Positions 7,968 to 15,201 of a stretch of 24,767 nt of DNA are shown here, piece by piece. A program made the translations under genes and the position numbers. Within the stretch, counting starts at the first letter, position 1. The number at the start of each line of letters is the position of its first letter. Source of the DNA: CAZSSM01 sp964609385 (GTDB lineage Bacteria > Planctomycetota > Planctomycetia > Isosphaerales > Isosphaeraceae); NCBI GenBank assembly GCA_964609385.1, contig CAZSSM010000099.1:1-24767 (forward strand). The letters are read 5' to 3'. The notes under the pieces were generated by a model, which did not search any database, had not been told where the DNA came from, and saw nothing but the letters and a program-made list of their open reading frames with translations.

Positions 7968-8972
7968 GTCCGATACCCTGGCCGGTGTTGTCCCAGATCT
8001 CGACCGGCGTCGACGCCTACAGGCGGCACGAACGACCAGGCCGGCGATGCCCATGCTCAGCATCGAGAGCGACGTCGGCTCCGGAATGACGGCCATAAAG
8101 CCGCCGAAGGTGCCATCTGGATTCTGGTAATAACCCAGTACTGAGCCGTCGTTCCGCAAGTCATAGCCGTAGGTTTCGAGTGCGCCAGGCACATTCAGTT
8201 GAGTCAGTGTTCCTTCGGACGCATCGAAGACGAAACTGCTGACATCACGATAGTTCTCAGCAGCGCTACCCAGGCCGAAGACGATCGCGTCACCGGATTC
8301 ATTGACACTGCTGACGACGTAGTTGTCGCCCGGCGTCGGTTTGGGCAGCGGTGTGAACGTCTCGGTCGAAATGTCATAGAGGAACGGCGAGACGACGCCG
8401 GCGGAGTCCCAGGATCCGCCACCGACCAGCCCGAGATCGCTGAGGGCGAAGAGTTGTGTCTCGACCGCGCCGGGGGACTCGACGGTTCGGGAAAGCGTCC
8501 CCGAAAGACTCTGGACGAAGCCTTTGCGGCCCGTCGGCGTGACGTAGAAGCCGCTGATTACATCGTCGTTGTTGATCCCGAAGGGGATCGTGCCCAGAGC
8601 ACCCGGAACGTTGTAAGGCGATTCGTCACCCGCCGAAGAACGGATGAAGCCCTCAGGCAGCCCCCCGCCGAGGGGAATATTGACGCCGACGATCGTTCCC
8701 GCGTTGTTAATCGCTGTCGGGTAGGCCATGTAGTCGGGGGTCGACCAGAACGAGGTCGATCCATCGGTGGTACGCCTGAATCCGTCGAGGCTGCCGCCAG
8801 AAGTGCTCAGCACACTGCCGACCATGTCGCCTTGGTCATTGGAGTCGAGCAGGTATCGTATCGGCCTGCCGTCGGCGGTCAGCAGCTCGTATTGGTAGCT
8901 TGCCGATGCCGACGCTGCCGCGACCATCAGGCAGGCGGAAACGAAGGACGCAAAAGTGGCATGGGAGAGCAT
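6801..8972 (-). CDS. fused double HAF-repeat protein, two PEP-CTERM tails
   Basis: One uninterrupted frame of 723 codons holds two complete secreted proteins. Residues 1-335: signal peptide (ending ASASAS), HAF-type repeats (INNAGTIVG, INNDDVISG, LRNDGSVLG) and a PEP-CTERM signal starting VIPEP at about 295, ending RAACRRRRRSRS. About ten residues later, at residue 336, a second signal peptide begins (MVGTAPLILIAFG), then at least eight HAF repeats with F-R-W-T-E-S-G-G-M units and a second tail (VPEP at about 700, ending ALRRRP). A stop after the first Arg cluster is missing. The internal ATG at 7967 has AGGG eight bases upstream, so the second protein (388 residues) may be made separately. 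Start ATG 8972 has AAGGA seven bases upstream. Either loss of a stop created a polyprotein, or a stop was lost by error. Translation from a far upstream ATG (9653) would run antisense through the CobW gene and is rejected. Confidence 0.8.
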   Translation of the reverse strand: MLSHATFASFVSACLMVAAASASASYQYELLTADGRPIRYLLDSNDQGDMVGSVLSTSGGSLDGFRRTTDGSTSFWSTPDYMAYPTAINNAGTIVGVNIPLGGGLPEGFIRSSAGDESPYNVPGALGTIPFGINNDDVISGFYVTPTGRKGFVQSLSGTLSRTVESPGAVETQLFALSDLGLVGGGSWDSAGVVSPFLYDISTETFTPLPKPTPGDNYVVSSVNESGDAIVFGLGSAAENYRDVSSFVFDASEGTLTQLNVPGALETYGYDLRNDGSVLGYYQNPDGTFGGFMAVIPEPTSLSMLSMGIAGLVVRAACRRRRRSRSGTTPARVSDMVGTAPLILIAFGAITSPASADSFSGLGFIGDRDASQATAISDDGRFVSGNSSYSDVEGVGNIGFVWSAETGLVAAGQLPGANFSTAFGISGDGLTAVGASGIWGSPFQATRFTQAGGLLGLGDLPGGREVAQAFGVSYDGSAVVGFSEIVGPPTGPRSRAFRWTESGGMEDLGTLTDDLTSSADAISRSGEIVVGFSSNPETSNGEAFLWTETSGMQGLGHLPGGNFSRATDLSDNGVIVGGSSGPNNVGDPFFFTEAFRWTESGGMVGLGDLPGGLTFSIANAVSADGSVIVGTGFNEDGPRPFYWTESSGMIPLQDYLEGVGLDLSGWTLTGVSDISANGLTFVGTGTNPDGLTEAWVATVPEPSGVVLVGIGLAGAVIALRRRP

Positions 8973-9048
8973 ACGTTTTCCTTTTCCTTGTTTTTCCTTA
9001 TGGACTGACCCAGACAGCCGGCTCGTCGACCGCCGACGCTCCGAAACC

Positions 9049-9073
9049 CGCGCCGCGTTTCCGAAGCGGCGCG
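9049..9073. terminator. GC hairpin between CobW and HAF genes
   Basis: A perfect 8-bp stem, cgcgccgc / gcggcgcg, with a 9-base loop. On the minus strand it lies about 85 bases after the CobW stop (9157) and before the HAF start (8972). There is no U-run. It could end the CobW transcript and separate the two units. Confidence 0.4.
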
Positions 9074-9156
9074 AGGGACGATGGGACTCACTCGTTGTGG
9101 GTTTCTGGCGCGGGCAGCGAATAGGATGCGTCGATGCTTCGGTCCGTTGATCGGGC

Positions 9157-10431
9157 TCAAGAGTCGTCCGACCCGGCATCTCCGGTCGCAATAACCCCGT
9201 GACCGTGGTCGTGGTCGTCGCATGGGACATCGACCCATTTGGCGAAAAGGTCCGGGACGTCGAATGCGGCGACGGGCTCACGGCCGTCGAGCTCCTCGTC
9301 GGTGAGGAGGCAGGCATCGAGCGAACGGCAGATCGCCCCCTGATCGAGGTCGATGCCGATGAAGACGAGCTCCTGGATGCGGTCGCCGAACGTTGGGTCC
9401 CAGTCGTCGAGCGCGGTCTGGCACATGTCGGGGTCGTCGGGCCACTCGGCCTTCGGGGTCGCGGCGAGCCAGCGCCCGCCGGGACCGAGGCGACAGGCGC
9501 CTCCGGCCAGGGAGTAGAGGCCGACGAGGTCGGGATGACTCGCCAGCCAGAAGGTCCCCTTGGCCCGGAGCAAGCCGTCCCAGTCCTGGTCGATCCACGC
9601 GGAGAACCGGGCTGGATGGAACGGGCGTCGAGACTGAAAGACGAAGCTGGCAACGCCGTACTCCTCCGTCTCGGGGACGTGTTCGCCCCGGAGTTCGGCC
9701 AGCCAGCCGGGGGCGGCGGCGGCCCGTTCGAAGTCGAACCGGCCGGTGTCCAGCACGAGCGGCAGTGGCACGCGACCGAACTCGCTGCGGATCAGCTCGG
9801 CCGTCGGGTTCAGCCGGCGGAGCAGCGCCTCGACGCGGGCCAGATCGTGGTCAGAGACGCAGTCGACCTTGTTGAGCACGAGGACATCGGCGAACTCGAC
9901 CTGCTCGACGAGCAGATCGGAGATCGTGCGGTCGTCCTTCTCCCCGGCCGCCAGGCTGCGATCGATCAGGTCATCGGCCTGGTCCAGCTCGCGGAGAAAG
10001 GCGGCGGCATCGACGACGGTGACCATGGTGTCGAGCCGGGCCACATCGCCGAGGGTCTGGCCCTGCTCGTCCTCGAAGGTGAAGGTCTCGGCCACGGGCA
10101 TCGGCTCGGAGATGCCGGTCGACTCGATGAGCAGGGCGTCGAAGCGGCCCTCACGAGCCAGACAGCCGACCTCGACGAGCAGGTCCTCGCGGAGCGTGCA
10201 GCAGATGCACCCGTTGGTCATCTCGACCAACCGCTCTTCCACCCGGCTCAACGTGGCGCCGCCCCGGACGAGGCTCGCGTCGATGTTGACCTCGCTCATG
10301 TCGTTGACGATCACCGCGACCCGCCGCCCCTCGCGGTTGGCCAGGATGTGGTTGAGCAACGTCGTCTTCCCGGCCCCGAGGAAGCCGGACAGGACGGTGA
10401 CGGGCAACTTCGCCTCGAGTTCCATGGCCAT
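9157..10431 (-). CDS. CobW/COG0523-family GTP-binding metallochaperone
   Basis: A 424-residue G3E GTPase. The P-loop is SGFLGAGKTT (about 15-24), the metal-binding C-x-C-C motif is NGCICC (C75, C77, C78), the Walker B region is LIESTGISEP and the guanine-specificity motif is NKVD (187-190). The second half is the CobW C-terminal domain, and the end carries an acidic/His stretch CDDHDHGHG (about 404-412) that would bind zinc or a similar metal. Family members load zinc, cobalt or other metals into client proteins with GTP hydrolysis; those outside cobalamin clusters are most often zinc-related. No cobalamin genes are nearby, so a zinc role is preferred but not proven. Start ATG 10431 directly precedes the P-loop domain. 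It lies 44 bases after the upstream gene on the same strand. Confidence 0.92.
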   Translation of the reverse strand: MAMELEAKLPVTVLSGFLGAGKTTLLNHILANREGRRVAVIVNDMSEVNIDASLVRGGATLSRVEERLVEMTNGCICCTLREDLLVEVGCLAREGRFDALLIESTGISEPMPVAETFTFEDEQGQTLGDVARLDTMVTVVDAAAFLRELDQADDLIDRSLAAGEKDDRTISDLLVEQVEFADVLVLNKVDCVSDHDLARVEALLRRLNPTAELIRSEFGRVPLPLVLDTGRFDFERAAAAPGWLAELRGEHVPETEEYGVASFVFQSRRPFHPARFSAWIDQDWDGLLRAKGTFWLASHPDLVGLYSLAGGACRLGPGGRWLAATPKAEWPDDPDMCQTALDDWDPTFGDRIQELVFIGIDLDQGAICRSLDACLLTDEELDGREPVAAFDVPDLFAKWVDVPCDDHDHGHGVIATGDAGSDDS

Positions 10432-10475
10432 AGCACACTCGCCTCGATGATCCCAGGGGTTCCAATCGATCCCGA

Positions 10476-11099
10476 TCAACTCGCCGCCCTGATCCCGATG
10501 GCTCGCCAGCATCGAGCGAGTGACTCCCAGGCCGGGACCATCTCCTCGGCGGTCACGCAGGCCTTGGGCCAGGCGGCGACGCAACGCCGCCGATGGTCGA
10601 GTCCCAACTCGTCGAGGACCCAGCGCTCGTAGGTGACGATCGCATCGAGGACGAGACCAACGAGTTCCGCCTCCTTGGCCGGTCCAGGGGATTCCACTCG
10701 TGCCAGAAATGTCGGGACCGCCCCGCCACTCAGCTCCGAGGGGATGAGCGACGACCGCTCCGTGTAGGCCGGTTGGAAGTTGAAACGACGTAAGACAACC
10801 CCGCCCAGGTCGGGCGCCCCTAGGAACAGCCCCGATCCCCAGAGCGCAAGCAATCGGTTCGCCTCATCGCGCCTCGCGTACCCGGTCGATCCGCTGAGGC
10901 CCGGGGTCACCGGATGACGATCGAATCCGTACTGGATCAGCCCATTCCCCAGCGGAATCCGGATATCCTGCCCCCAGCACCACACCTGCTGATCCAGCAT
11001 TCGGGCGGCCTCGCGGCGGAAATCCGGGCGGATTCGCAGTGACGGGCATGGGTTCGCCCGGCCGATCGAATCATGGGCCTTTCTCCTGCTTTGGCTCAT
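10476..11099 (-). CDS. uncharacterised protein preceding CobW gene
   Basis: A 207-residue protein of no family I can name with certainty. It is soluble, with no signal peptide or membrane helix. Notable segments are DFRREAARMLDQQVWCWGQD near residue 32, a Gly/Leu-rich strand (WGSGLFLG) and a Trp/Cys-rich C-terminal part (CVAAWPKACVTAEE, then ARCWRA). I chose ATG 11099 because GAGGG lies seven bases upstream; an ATG at 11117 would place that site inside the coding region. It ends 44 bases before the CobW start, so the two are probably cotranscribed and this protein may be the metallochaperone's client or a regulator. That link is inference from position. Confidence 0.72.
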   Translation of the reverse strand: MSQSRRKAHDSIGRANPCPSLRIRPDFRREAARMLDQQVWCWGQDIRIPLGNGLIQYGFDRHPVTPGLSGSTGYARRDEANRLLALWGSGLFLGAPDLGGVVLRRFNFQPAYTERSSLIPSELSGGAVPTFLARVESPGPAKEAELVGLVLDAIVTYERWVLDELGLDHRRRCVAAWPKACVTAEEMVPAWESLARCWRAIGIRAAS

Positions 11100-11248
11100 G
11101 GCGAGACCCTCGAACAACCTGGAGACGGTCCACTACGCGAACGAACTGGGCTGCGGGGCCCGTCCTTGGGACACGCCTTCGGCGCATTGAGACACAGGCC
11201 CGATCCCTCGATGGGGAGGCACGTTCGTCGATTCGCCAGCCCCTTAAG

Positions 11249-11338
11249 GGAGCCGGTCGTCAGGGTCGAGTTCCCGGGCTTCCGGGTTTGTTGTCCCCGG
11301 TTGTAAACCGAGACTGGTATTGCGTGCGGTACTCGCAC
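11249..11338 (+). repeat. dispersed intergenic repeat, copy B
   Basis: About 90 bases that align, with one gap of about nine bases and scattered mismatches, to the reverse complement of 20841-20937. Shared words include gccggtcg, gtcgagttccc, tttgttgtcc-like and tactcgc. Flanks outside the alignment do not match. Both copies lie in non-coding DNA. Confidence 0.65.
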
Positions 11339-11603
11339 CAAGTGAAGGCTACTGACAGCCGACATCACCACACGCCAAACCCGGACCTGGGTCGAGTCCA
11401 GACCCAACTCGCCTGGGCCGACCCGTCAGGACGCGACCTCGCGTCGCTGGAGAATTGGACGATGGAAAGGCCGGAGCGGGCGTCCTCGACGGTCGTCCGC
11501 CACCAGGATCGTTCCTTGGCCAGATCGCAGAGCTTACCGATGGGTCGAACCATGAGGTAGTTCTTGAGGGAGACGTTGGTTCTCCCTGGGATTCTATCAG
11601 CCC

Positions 11604-11637
11604 TCGAAAAACATCTTTTGAAAAGAGACTTTTTCGA
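11604..11637. promoter_or_regulatory. 34-bp nested palindrome
   Basis: The outer arms tcgaaaaa (11604-11611) and tttttcga (11630-11637) are perfect. Between them lies a second palindrome tcttttgaaaaga. This AT-rich symmetric block stands out in GC-rich DNA and could be an operator, a protein-binding site or a transcription end. Confidence 0.4.
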
Positions 11638-11787
11638 TCGGGCGGGTGCTCGTCATCGGGGCGGGGTGGCCTCCGGTCCGTCAGGGGCCTCGGCGTGGGA
11701 CGTCGCTGGTTGAACTGGACTAAAGCGCCGGTGGTCGGGCGGTTGAGGTCGGGGCGACCAGCCGGCGGCGAGTGGTTGGGCGATCGT

Positions 11788-11817
11788 TGACGAAGAATTG
11801 GCCAGGTCGGTAGGATG
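11788..11817 (+). promoter_or_regulatory. sigma70-like promoter
   Basis: TTGACG (11788-11793) and TAGGAT (11812-11817) are separated by 18 bases, 53 bases upstream of the ATG of the ribokinase relic. The -35 matches consensus at five of six sites and the -10 at four of six. It may still drive the sulfatase at 12152. Confidence 0.4.
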
Positions 11818-11869
11818 AGCCGCCCAAACCGATCGGCCCGTCGGGCCGCGACCTGACCGAGGTCCTTAG

Positions 11870-12064
11870 ATGACTATACCCACCGCCCGACGTCCCCGGA
11901 TCGCCCTGCTCGGCTCAATCAATTTGAATCTTGCCGCACGCTTCGAAGAGCTACCCCGGTCCGACGAGACCCGGCTGGCTACCTCCGAGACGGAGGTCGA
12001 CGGCGGCAAGAGAGTCAACGAGGCCGTCGCCGCCTTGAGGGCTGGCGACACCTTCGACGGAGCG
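11870..12064 (+). pseudogene. ribokinase (PfkB) N-terminal relic
   Basis: The first 65 codons from ATG 11870 read like the start of a ribokinase. RIALLGSINLNLAARFEELP corresponds to the usual GSIN-x-D-L-V-x-R-x-x-x-L-P, and DGGKRVNEAVAALRAGD to the sugar-binding GGKGANQAVAAARLGAD. The key Asp of the GSINxD motif is Asn here, and GGKGANQ has become GGKRVNE, so substrate binding is lost. After TFDGAL, which fits the family, homology ends, and the frame runs on without a stop into the sulfatase start at 12152. About 240 residues of the enzyme are absent. It shows that a ribokinase gene was replaced from here on by the sulfatase block. Confidence 0.65.
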
Positions 12065-12741
12065 CTCTCCCGAAGCCGGGGACCGGATTGCCCTGGTGCC
12101 CGGTTTTGCAAACACATCATCACATTAATACTAGGATCGAAGGAGAGACCAATGACCATCGTTCGACTGGGATGGCTGGCCATCATACGGCTTGTTGCCC
12201 TGGCAGCCGTGCCGACCATCGCTGCTGGAGAGGGGGGCACCGACGAGGGCCGGCGGCCCAACGTGATCATCGTGATGACCGACGATCAGGGCTACGGCGA
12301 GTTCGGCTGGACCGGCAACCCGCTGGCCCGGACACCCCACATCGACCGGCTCGCGTCCGAATCGATCCGGCTGACCGACTTCCACGTCGCGCCGATGTGC
12401 ACGCCGACCCGGGGCCAACTCCTGACCGGCCTCGACGCCTTTCGCAACGGCGCGGTCAATGTCAGCAGCGGTCGGACCCTGCTCCGCCCCGAGTTGGAGA
12501 CGATCGCCGACGTCTTCGGCGCTGCCGGTTATCGCACCGGCATCTTCGGTAAGTGGCACCTCGGCGACAACTACCCCTTCCGACCCGAGGACCGCGGCTT
12601 CGACGAAGCGCTCTGGTTCCCCTCCTCGCACATCAGCAGCGTCCCTGACTTCTGGGAGAACGACTACTTCGACGACACCTATATCCGCAACGGCGGGCGG
12701 GTTGCTTACAAAGGCTACTGCACCGACATCTTCTTCCGCGA
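12061..12741 (+). repeat. segmental duplication, copy 2 (sulfatase 5' block)
   Basis: The partner of 655-1343. Identity is very high from about codon 36 of the sulfatase to base 12741, where copy 1 breaks off while this copy continues into the full gene. Confidence 0.9.
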
Positions 12742-14014
12742 GGCAATCGACTGGATCGGCCGCGACGACGACGGCGTCGGCGATGATGATCAGCCGTTCT
12801 TCGTCTACCTCCCGCTCAACGCGGCCCACGGGCCGCTGTTCGTCCCCGAGCGATACCGGGGCCCGATCCGCGAGGCGATGGCGGCCAACCCCGAGGTGGT
12901 CGAGCACCTGCGCGAGGGCCGTCGCGAAGCGCTGGCGAGCTTCCTGGCGATGGGCATCAACATCGACGAGAACATGGGCCGGCTCGACCAGTTCCTCGAA
13001 GCGGCTGGGATCCGCGACGAGACCATCGTCGTCTTCCTGACCGACAACGGCAGCACGTTCGGCGATGACTATTACAACGCCGGGATGCGCGGGAGGAAGA
13101 CGACGCTCTGGGAAGGTGGGCACCGAGTCCCTTGTTTCATCCGCTGGCCGGGCGGGGAGATCGGGCCGGCGCGAGACCTCGACGAGCTGGCGCAGGTGCA
13201 GGACCTCTTGCCGACGTTGACCGAACTGGCCGGCCTCCCCATGCCTCGGGGTCTCGACGGCGACAGCCTGGCACCAATCTTGTGTGGCGAACTCGACACA
13301 CTTGGTGATCGGATGCTTGTGATCAACTACAGCCGGATGCCCGGCTTTCAGGTCGGGTACACAAACGATAACCCGGCCATCCCTCATCCCGACGGGGCGG
13401 CGGTCCTCTGGGGCCGCTGGCGGCTCCTGGAGAACAAGCGGCTCTACGACATCGAGGCCGACCCGCACCAGGACCGCGACGTGGCCGCCGATCACCCGGA
13501 GATCGTCGCTCGGTTGCGGGCCCATGCGGAGGTCTGGTGGGAACGGGTCGAGCCGTTCGTGCGCGAGCCGCAGCGGGTGATCATCGGGAACGAGGCGGAG
13601 AACCCGATGACGCTGACGGCCTGCGAGTGGCTGGACGTCTTCGTCGACCAGCAGCGCCAAGTGCGTCAGGGTGCGAGACGGAACGGTGTCTGGCACCTGA
13701 TCGTCGACCGCCCCGGCGAGTACACGTTCGCGCTCCGCCGCTGGCCGCGAGAGAGCGGCCTCCGGCTCGACGAGGGGGTGTCGACCACCGAGGTCGTCGA
13801 CGGGACGTACCCCGACGGACCGGCGCTGCCGATCACCTCGGCCCTGCTCCGGATTGGCGACCGCGAACTGGTCGGCCAGCCCGATTCCGACGGCCGGGCG
13901 GTCCGCTTTACCCTCGACCTGGAGCCCGGCCCGATCAAGCTGCAGACCTGGTTCCTCGACCCCTCCGGTCAAGAACTCTGTGGCGCCTACTACGTCGACG
14001 TCCGCCGAGACTGA
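12152..14014 (+). CDS. arylsulfatase, formylglycine-dependent, secreted
   Basis: A 620-residue sulfatase that hydrolyses sulfate esters, probably of algal or other polysaccharides, outside the cytoplasm. Residues 1 to about 25 form a signal peptide. The N-terminal metal motif is NVIIVMTDDQGYG (D44, D45). The maturation site is C83-T-P-T-R87, in which Cys would be oxidised to formylglycine. Further conserved blocks are FGKWHLGDN, HGPLF and the second metal site DNGSTFGDD, followed by WEGGHRVPCFIRWPGG. From about residue 480 a beta-rich C-terminal extension follows (WHLIVDRPGEYTFALRRWP), common in planctomycete sulfatases. I chose ATG 12152, with GGAGAG five bases upstream, over the in-frame ATG 11870, which belongs to the ribokinase relic. 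No sulfatase-maturing enzyme is in the window. Confidence 0.93.
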   Translation: MTIVRLGWLAIIRLVALAAVPTIAAGEGGTDEGRRPNVIIVMTDDQGYGEFGWTGNPLARTPHIDRLASESIRLTDFHVAPMCTPTRGQLLTGLDAFRNGAVNVSSGRTLLRPELETIADVFGAAGYRTGIFGKWHLGDNYPFRPEDRGFDEALWFPSSHISSVPDFWENDYFDDTYIRNGGRVAYKGYCTDIFFREAIDWIGRDDDGVGDDDQPFFVYLPLNAAHGPLFVPERYRGPIREAMAANPEVVEHLREGRREALASFLAMGINIDENMGRLDQFLEAAGIRDETIVVFLTDNGSTFGDDYYNAGMRGRKTTLWEGGHRVPCFIRWPGGEIGPARDLDELAQVQDLLPTLTELAGLPMPRGLDGDSLAPILCGELDTLGDRMLVINYSRMPGFQVGYTNDNPAIPHPDGAAVLWGRWRLLENKRLYDIEADPHQDRDVAADHPEIVARLRAHAEVWWERVEPFVREPQRVIIGNEAENPMTLTACEWLDVFVDQQRQVRQGARRNGVWHLIVDRPGEYTFALRRWPRESGLRLDEGVSTTEVVDGTYPDGPALPITSALLRIGDRELVGQPDSDGRAVRFTLDLEPGPIKLQTWFLDPSGQELCGAYYVDVRRD

Positions 14015-14059
14015 CCACCCGCCCCCGTCGGCCGCCCAACCGACCGTCTCACCCCTTGA

Positions 14060-14081
14060 CTCCGGGGGCACTTCCCCGGAG
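14060..14081 (+). terminator. hairpin after sulfatase
   Basis: A perfect 8-bp stem ctccgggg / ccccggag with a 6-base loop, 45 bases past the sulfatase stop. No U-run follows, as is common in GC-rich planctomycetes. Confidence 0.5.
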
Positions 14082-14205
14082 GCCCCCAAGGCAGCTCGAG
14101 ATCGAGGCAAAGAAAACAACCCAGGCATAACCACACAATGGGCCGAGGGAACCGTGGTCATGATTACTTTACTTGCATCATAAGCCGGCCGGATATCCGC
14201 AAGGC

Positions 14206-15036
14206 TTACCTCGCTCGTATGGCTGTGAACTTCTCGACCTGGGCGGTGAGTGCGGTCTCCGTGGGCAGGCGCTCCATCGAGCTGGCGCCATAGAAACCGT
14301 CGAGGCCCCGGACGTGCTTGAGCATGTATTCGGCATCTTCGGGCATCGCAATCGGGCCGCCGTGGCAGAGGACGAGCACGTCCCCGCGCACCGCGCGGGC
14401 GGCCTCGACAATCGCCGCGACGCGGGGCACGCAATCCTCCAGCGTCAGGGCGGTCTTCGCGCCGATTGAGCCCTTCGTGGTCAGCCCCATGTGCGCGACG
14501 ATGATGTCGGCGCCAGCTTCGGTCAGCAGACGTGCCTGGTCGGGATCGAAGGCATAGGGGGTCGTCAGCATCCCCAGGTCATGCGCGGCGGCGATGCACT
14601 CGATCTCGAGGACGAAGCCCATGCCCGTTTCCTCGAGGTTGGTGCGGAAGGTCCCGTCGATGAGGCCGACGGTCGGGAAGTTCTGGATCCCGGCGAAGCC
14701 GAGGTCGATCAGCTCACGGAGGAAGCGGTCGCGGATCATGAACGGATCGGTGCCACAGACCCCGGCGAGAACGGGCGTGTGCTTGACGGCGGTGAGGACC
14801 TCGTGGGCCATTTCCTTGACGATCGCGTTGGCGTTGCCGTACGGCATCAGCCCCGCGAGCGAGCCTCGACCGGCCATCCGATAGCGGCCCGAGTTGTAGA
14901 TCATGATGAGGTCGATCCCGCCGGCCTCCTCGCACTTCGCGCTGATGCCGGTGCCCGCGCCGCCGCCGATGATCGGCTTGCCCCCAGCCACTTTCGCCCG
15001 CAACCGACCGAGGATCGCGTCCTTTGATTCCGCCAT
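14206..15036 (-). CDS. TIM-barrel PEP-hydrolase-like protein (Tm-1 C-terminal half)
   Basis: A 276-residue protein of the phosphoenolpyruvate hydrolase/TIM-barrel signal transduction family (PF09370). It starts with the typical PIIGGGAGTGISAKCEEAGG, followed by DLIMIYNSGRYRMAGRGSLA, VLAGVCGTDPF, GFAGIQNFPTVGLIDG, TTPYAFDPDQA, GADIIVAHMGLTTKG and VLVLCHGGPIAMPEDAEY, all in family order. Members resemble PEP mutase/isocitrate lyase barrels; the reaction in bacteria is not settled. Start ATG 15036 has GGAG nine bases upstream. It follows, on the same strand, the UPF0261 gene; these two proteins are fused in plants and fungi, as in the tomato Tm-1 resistance protein, so a joint function is strongly expected. 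The 165-base gap contains a promoter-like pair. Confidence 0.9.
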   Translation of the reverse strand: MAESKDAILGRLRAKVAGGKPIIGGGAGTGISAKCEEAGGIDLIMIYNSGRYRMAGRGSLAGLMPYGNANAIVKEMAHEVLTAVKHTPVLAGVCGTDPFMIRDRFLRELIDLGFAGIQNFPTVGLIDGTFRTNLEETGMGFVLEIECIAAAHDLGMLTTPYAFDPDQARLLTEAGADIIVAHMGLTTKGSIGAKTALTLEDCVPRVAAIVEAARAVRGDVLVLCHGGPIAMPEDAEYMLKHVRGLDGFYGASSMERLPTETALTAQVEKFTAIRAR

Positions 15037-15108
15037 GAGTCTTCGCTCCGGTAAAAAAGTTCACAAATGAAGCCTCGTCATTGACAGGATCCGGCCTCGA
15101 CTCCTTAA

Positions 15109-15137
15109 GATATATTTGTACGATCTATTTCATTCAA
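15109..15137 (-). promoter_or_regulatory. promoter-like pair upstream of TIM-barrel gene
   Basis: On the minus strand TTGAAT (15137-15132) and TATATC (15114-15109) are 17 bases apart in an AT-rich gap, about 73 bases upstream of ATG 15036. It would allow the TIM-barrel gene to be expressed apart from the UPF0261 gene. Confidence 0.4.
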
Positions 15138-15201
15138 GTCGATCCTAGCTTCACAGATCCGCCAAGATTTACGCGACATGCTCTACAAAATCAAACATGC
15201 A

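Larger units (their letters stand above)
11100..11869. other. long intergenic region with repeat and palindrome
   Basis: About 770 bases without a supportable gene. It contains a copy of a dispersed repeat (11249-11338), a 34-base nested palindrome (11604-11637) and a promoter-like pair (11788-11817) before the ribokinase relic. Open frames on both strands lack motifs. Confidence 0.5.

Noticed and set aside
8973..9653. Upstream extension of the fused HAF frame to ATG 9653
   Set aside because: The extension is an off-frame shadow of CobW. Signal peptide and ribosome site place the start at 8972.
9199..10632. 477-codon plus-strand frame
   Set aside because: Mirror of the CobW gene, which has all G3E motifs on the other strand.
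12131..14434. Very long minus-strand open frame (767 codons) opposite the sulfatase
   Set aside because: It is antisense to a gene with clear sulfatase motifs, has an Arg/Asp/Val-biased composition and no domain. Long antisense frames are common at this GC.
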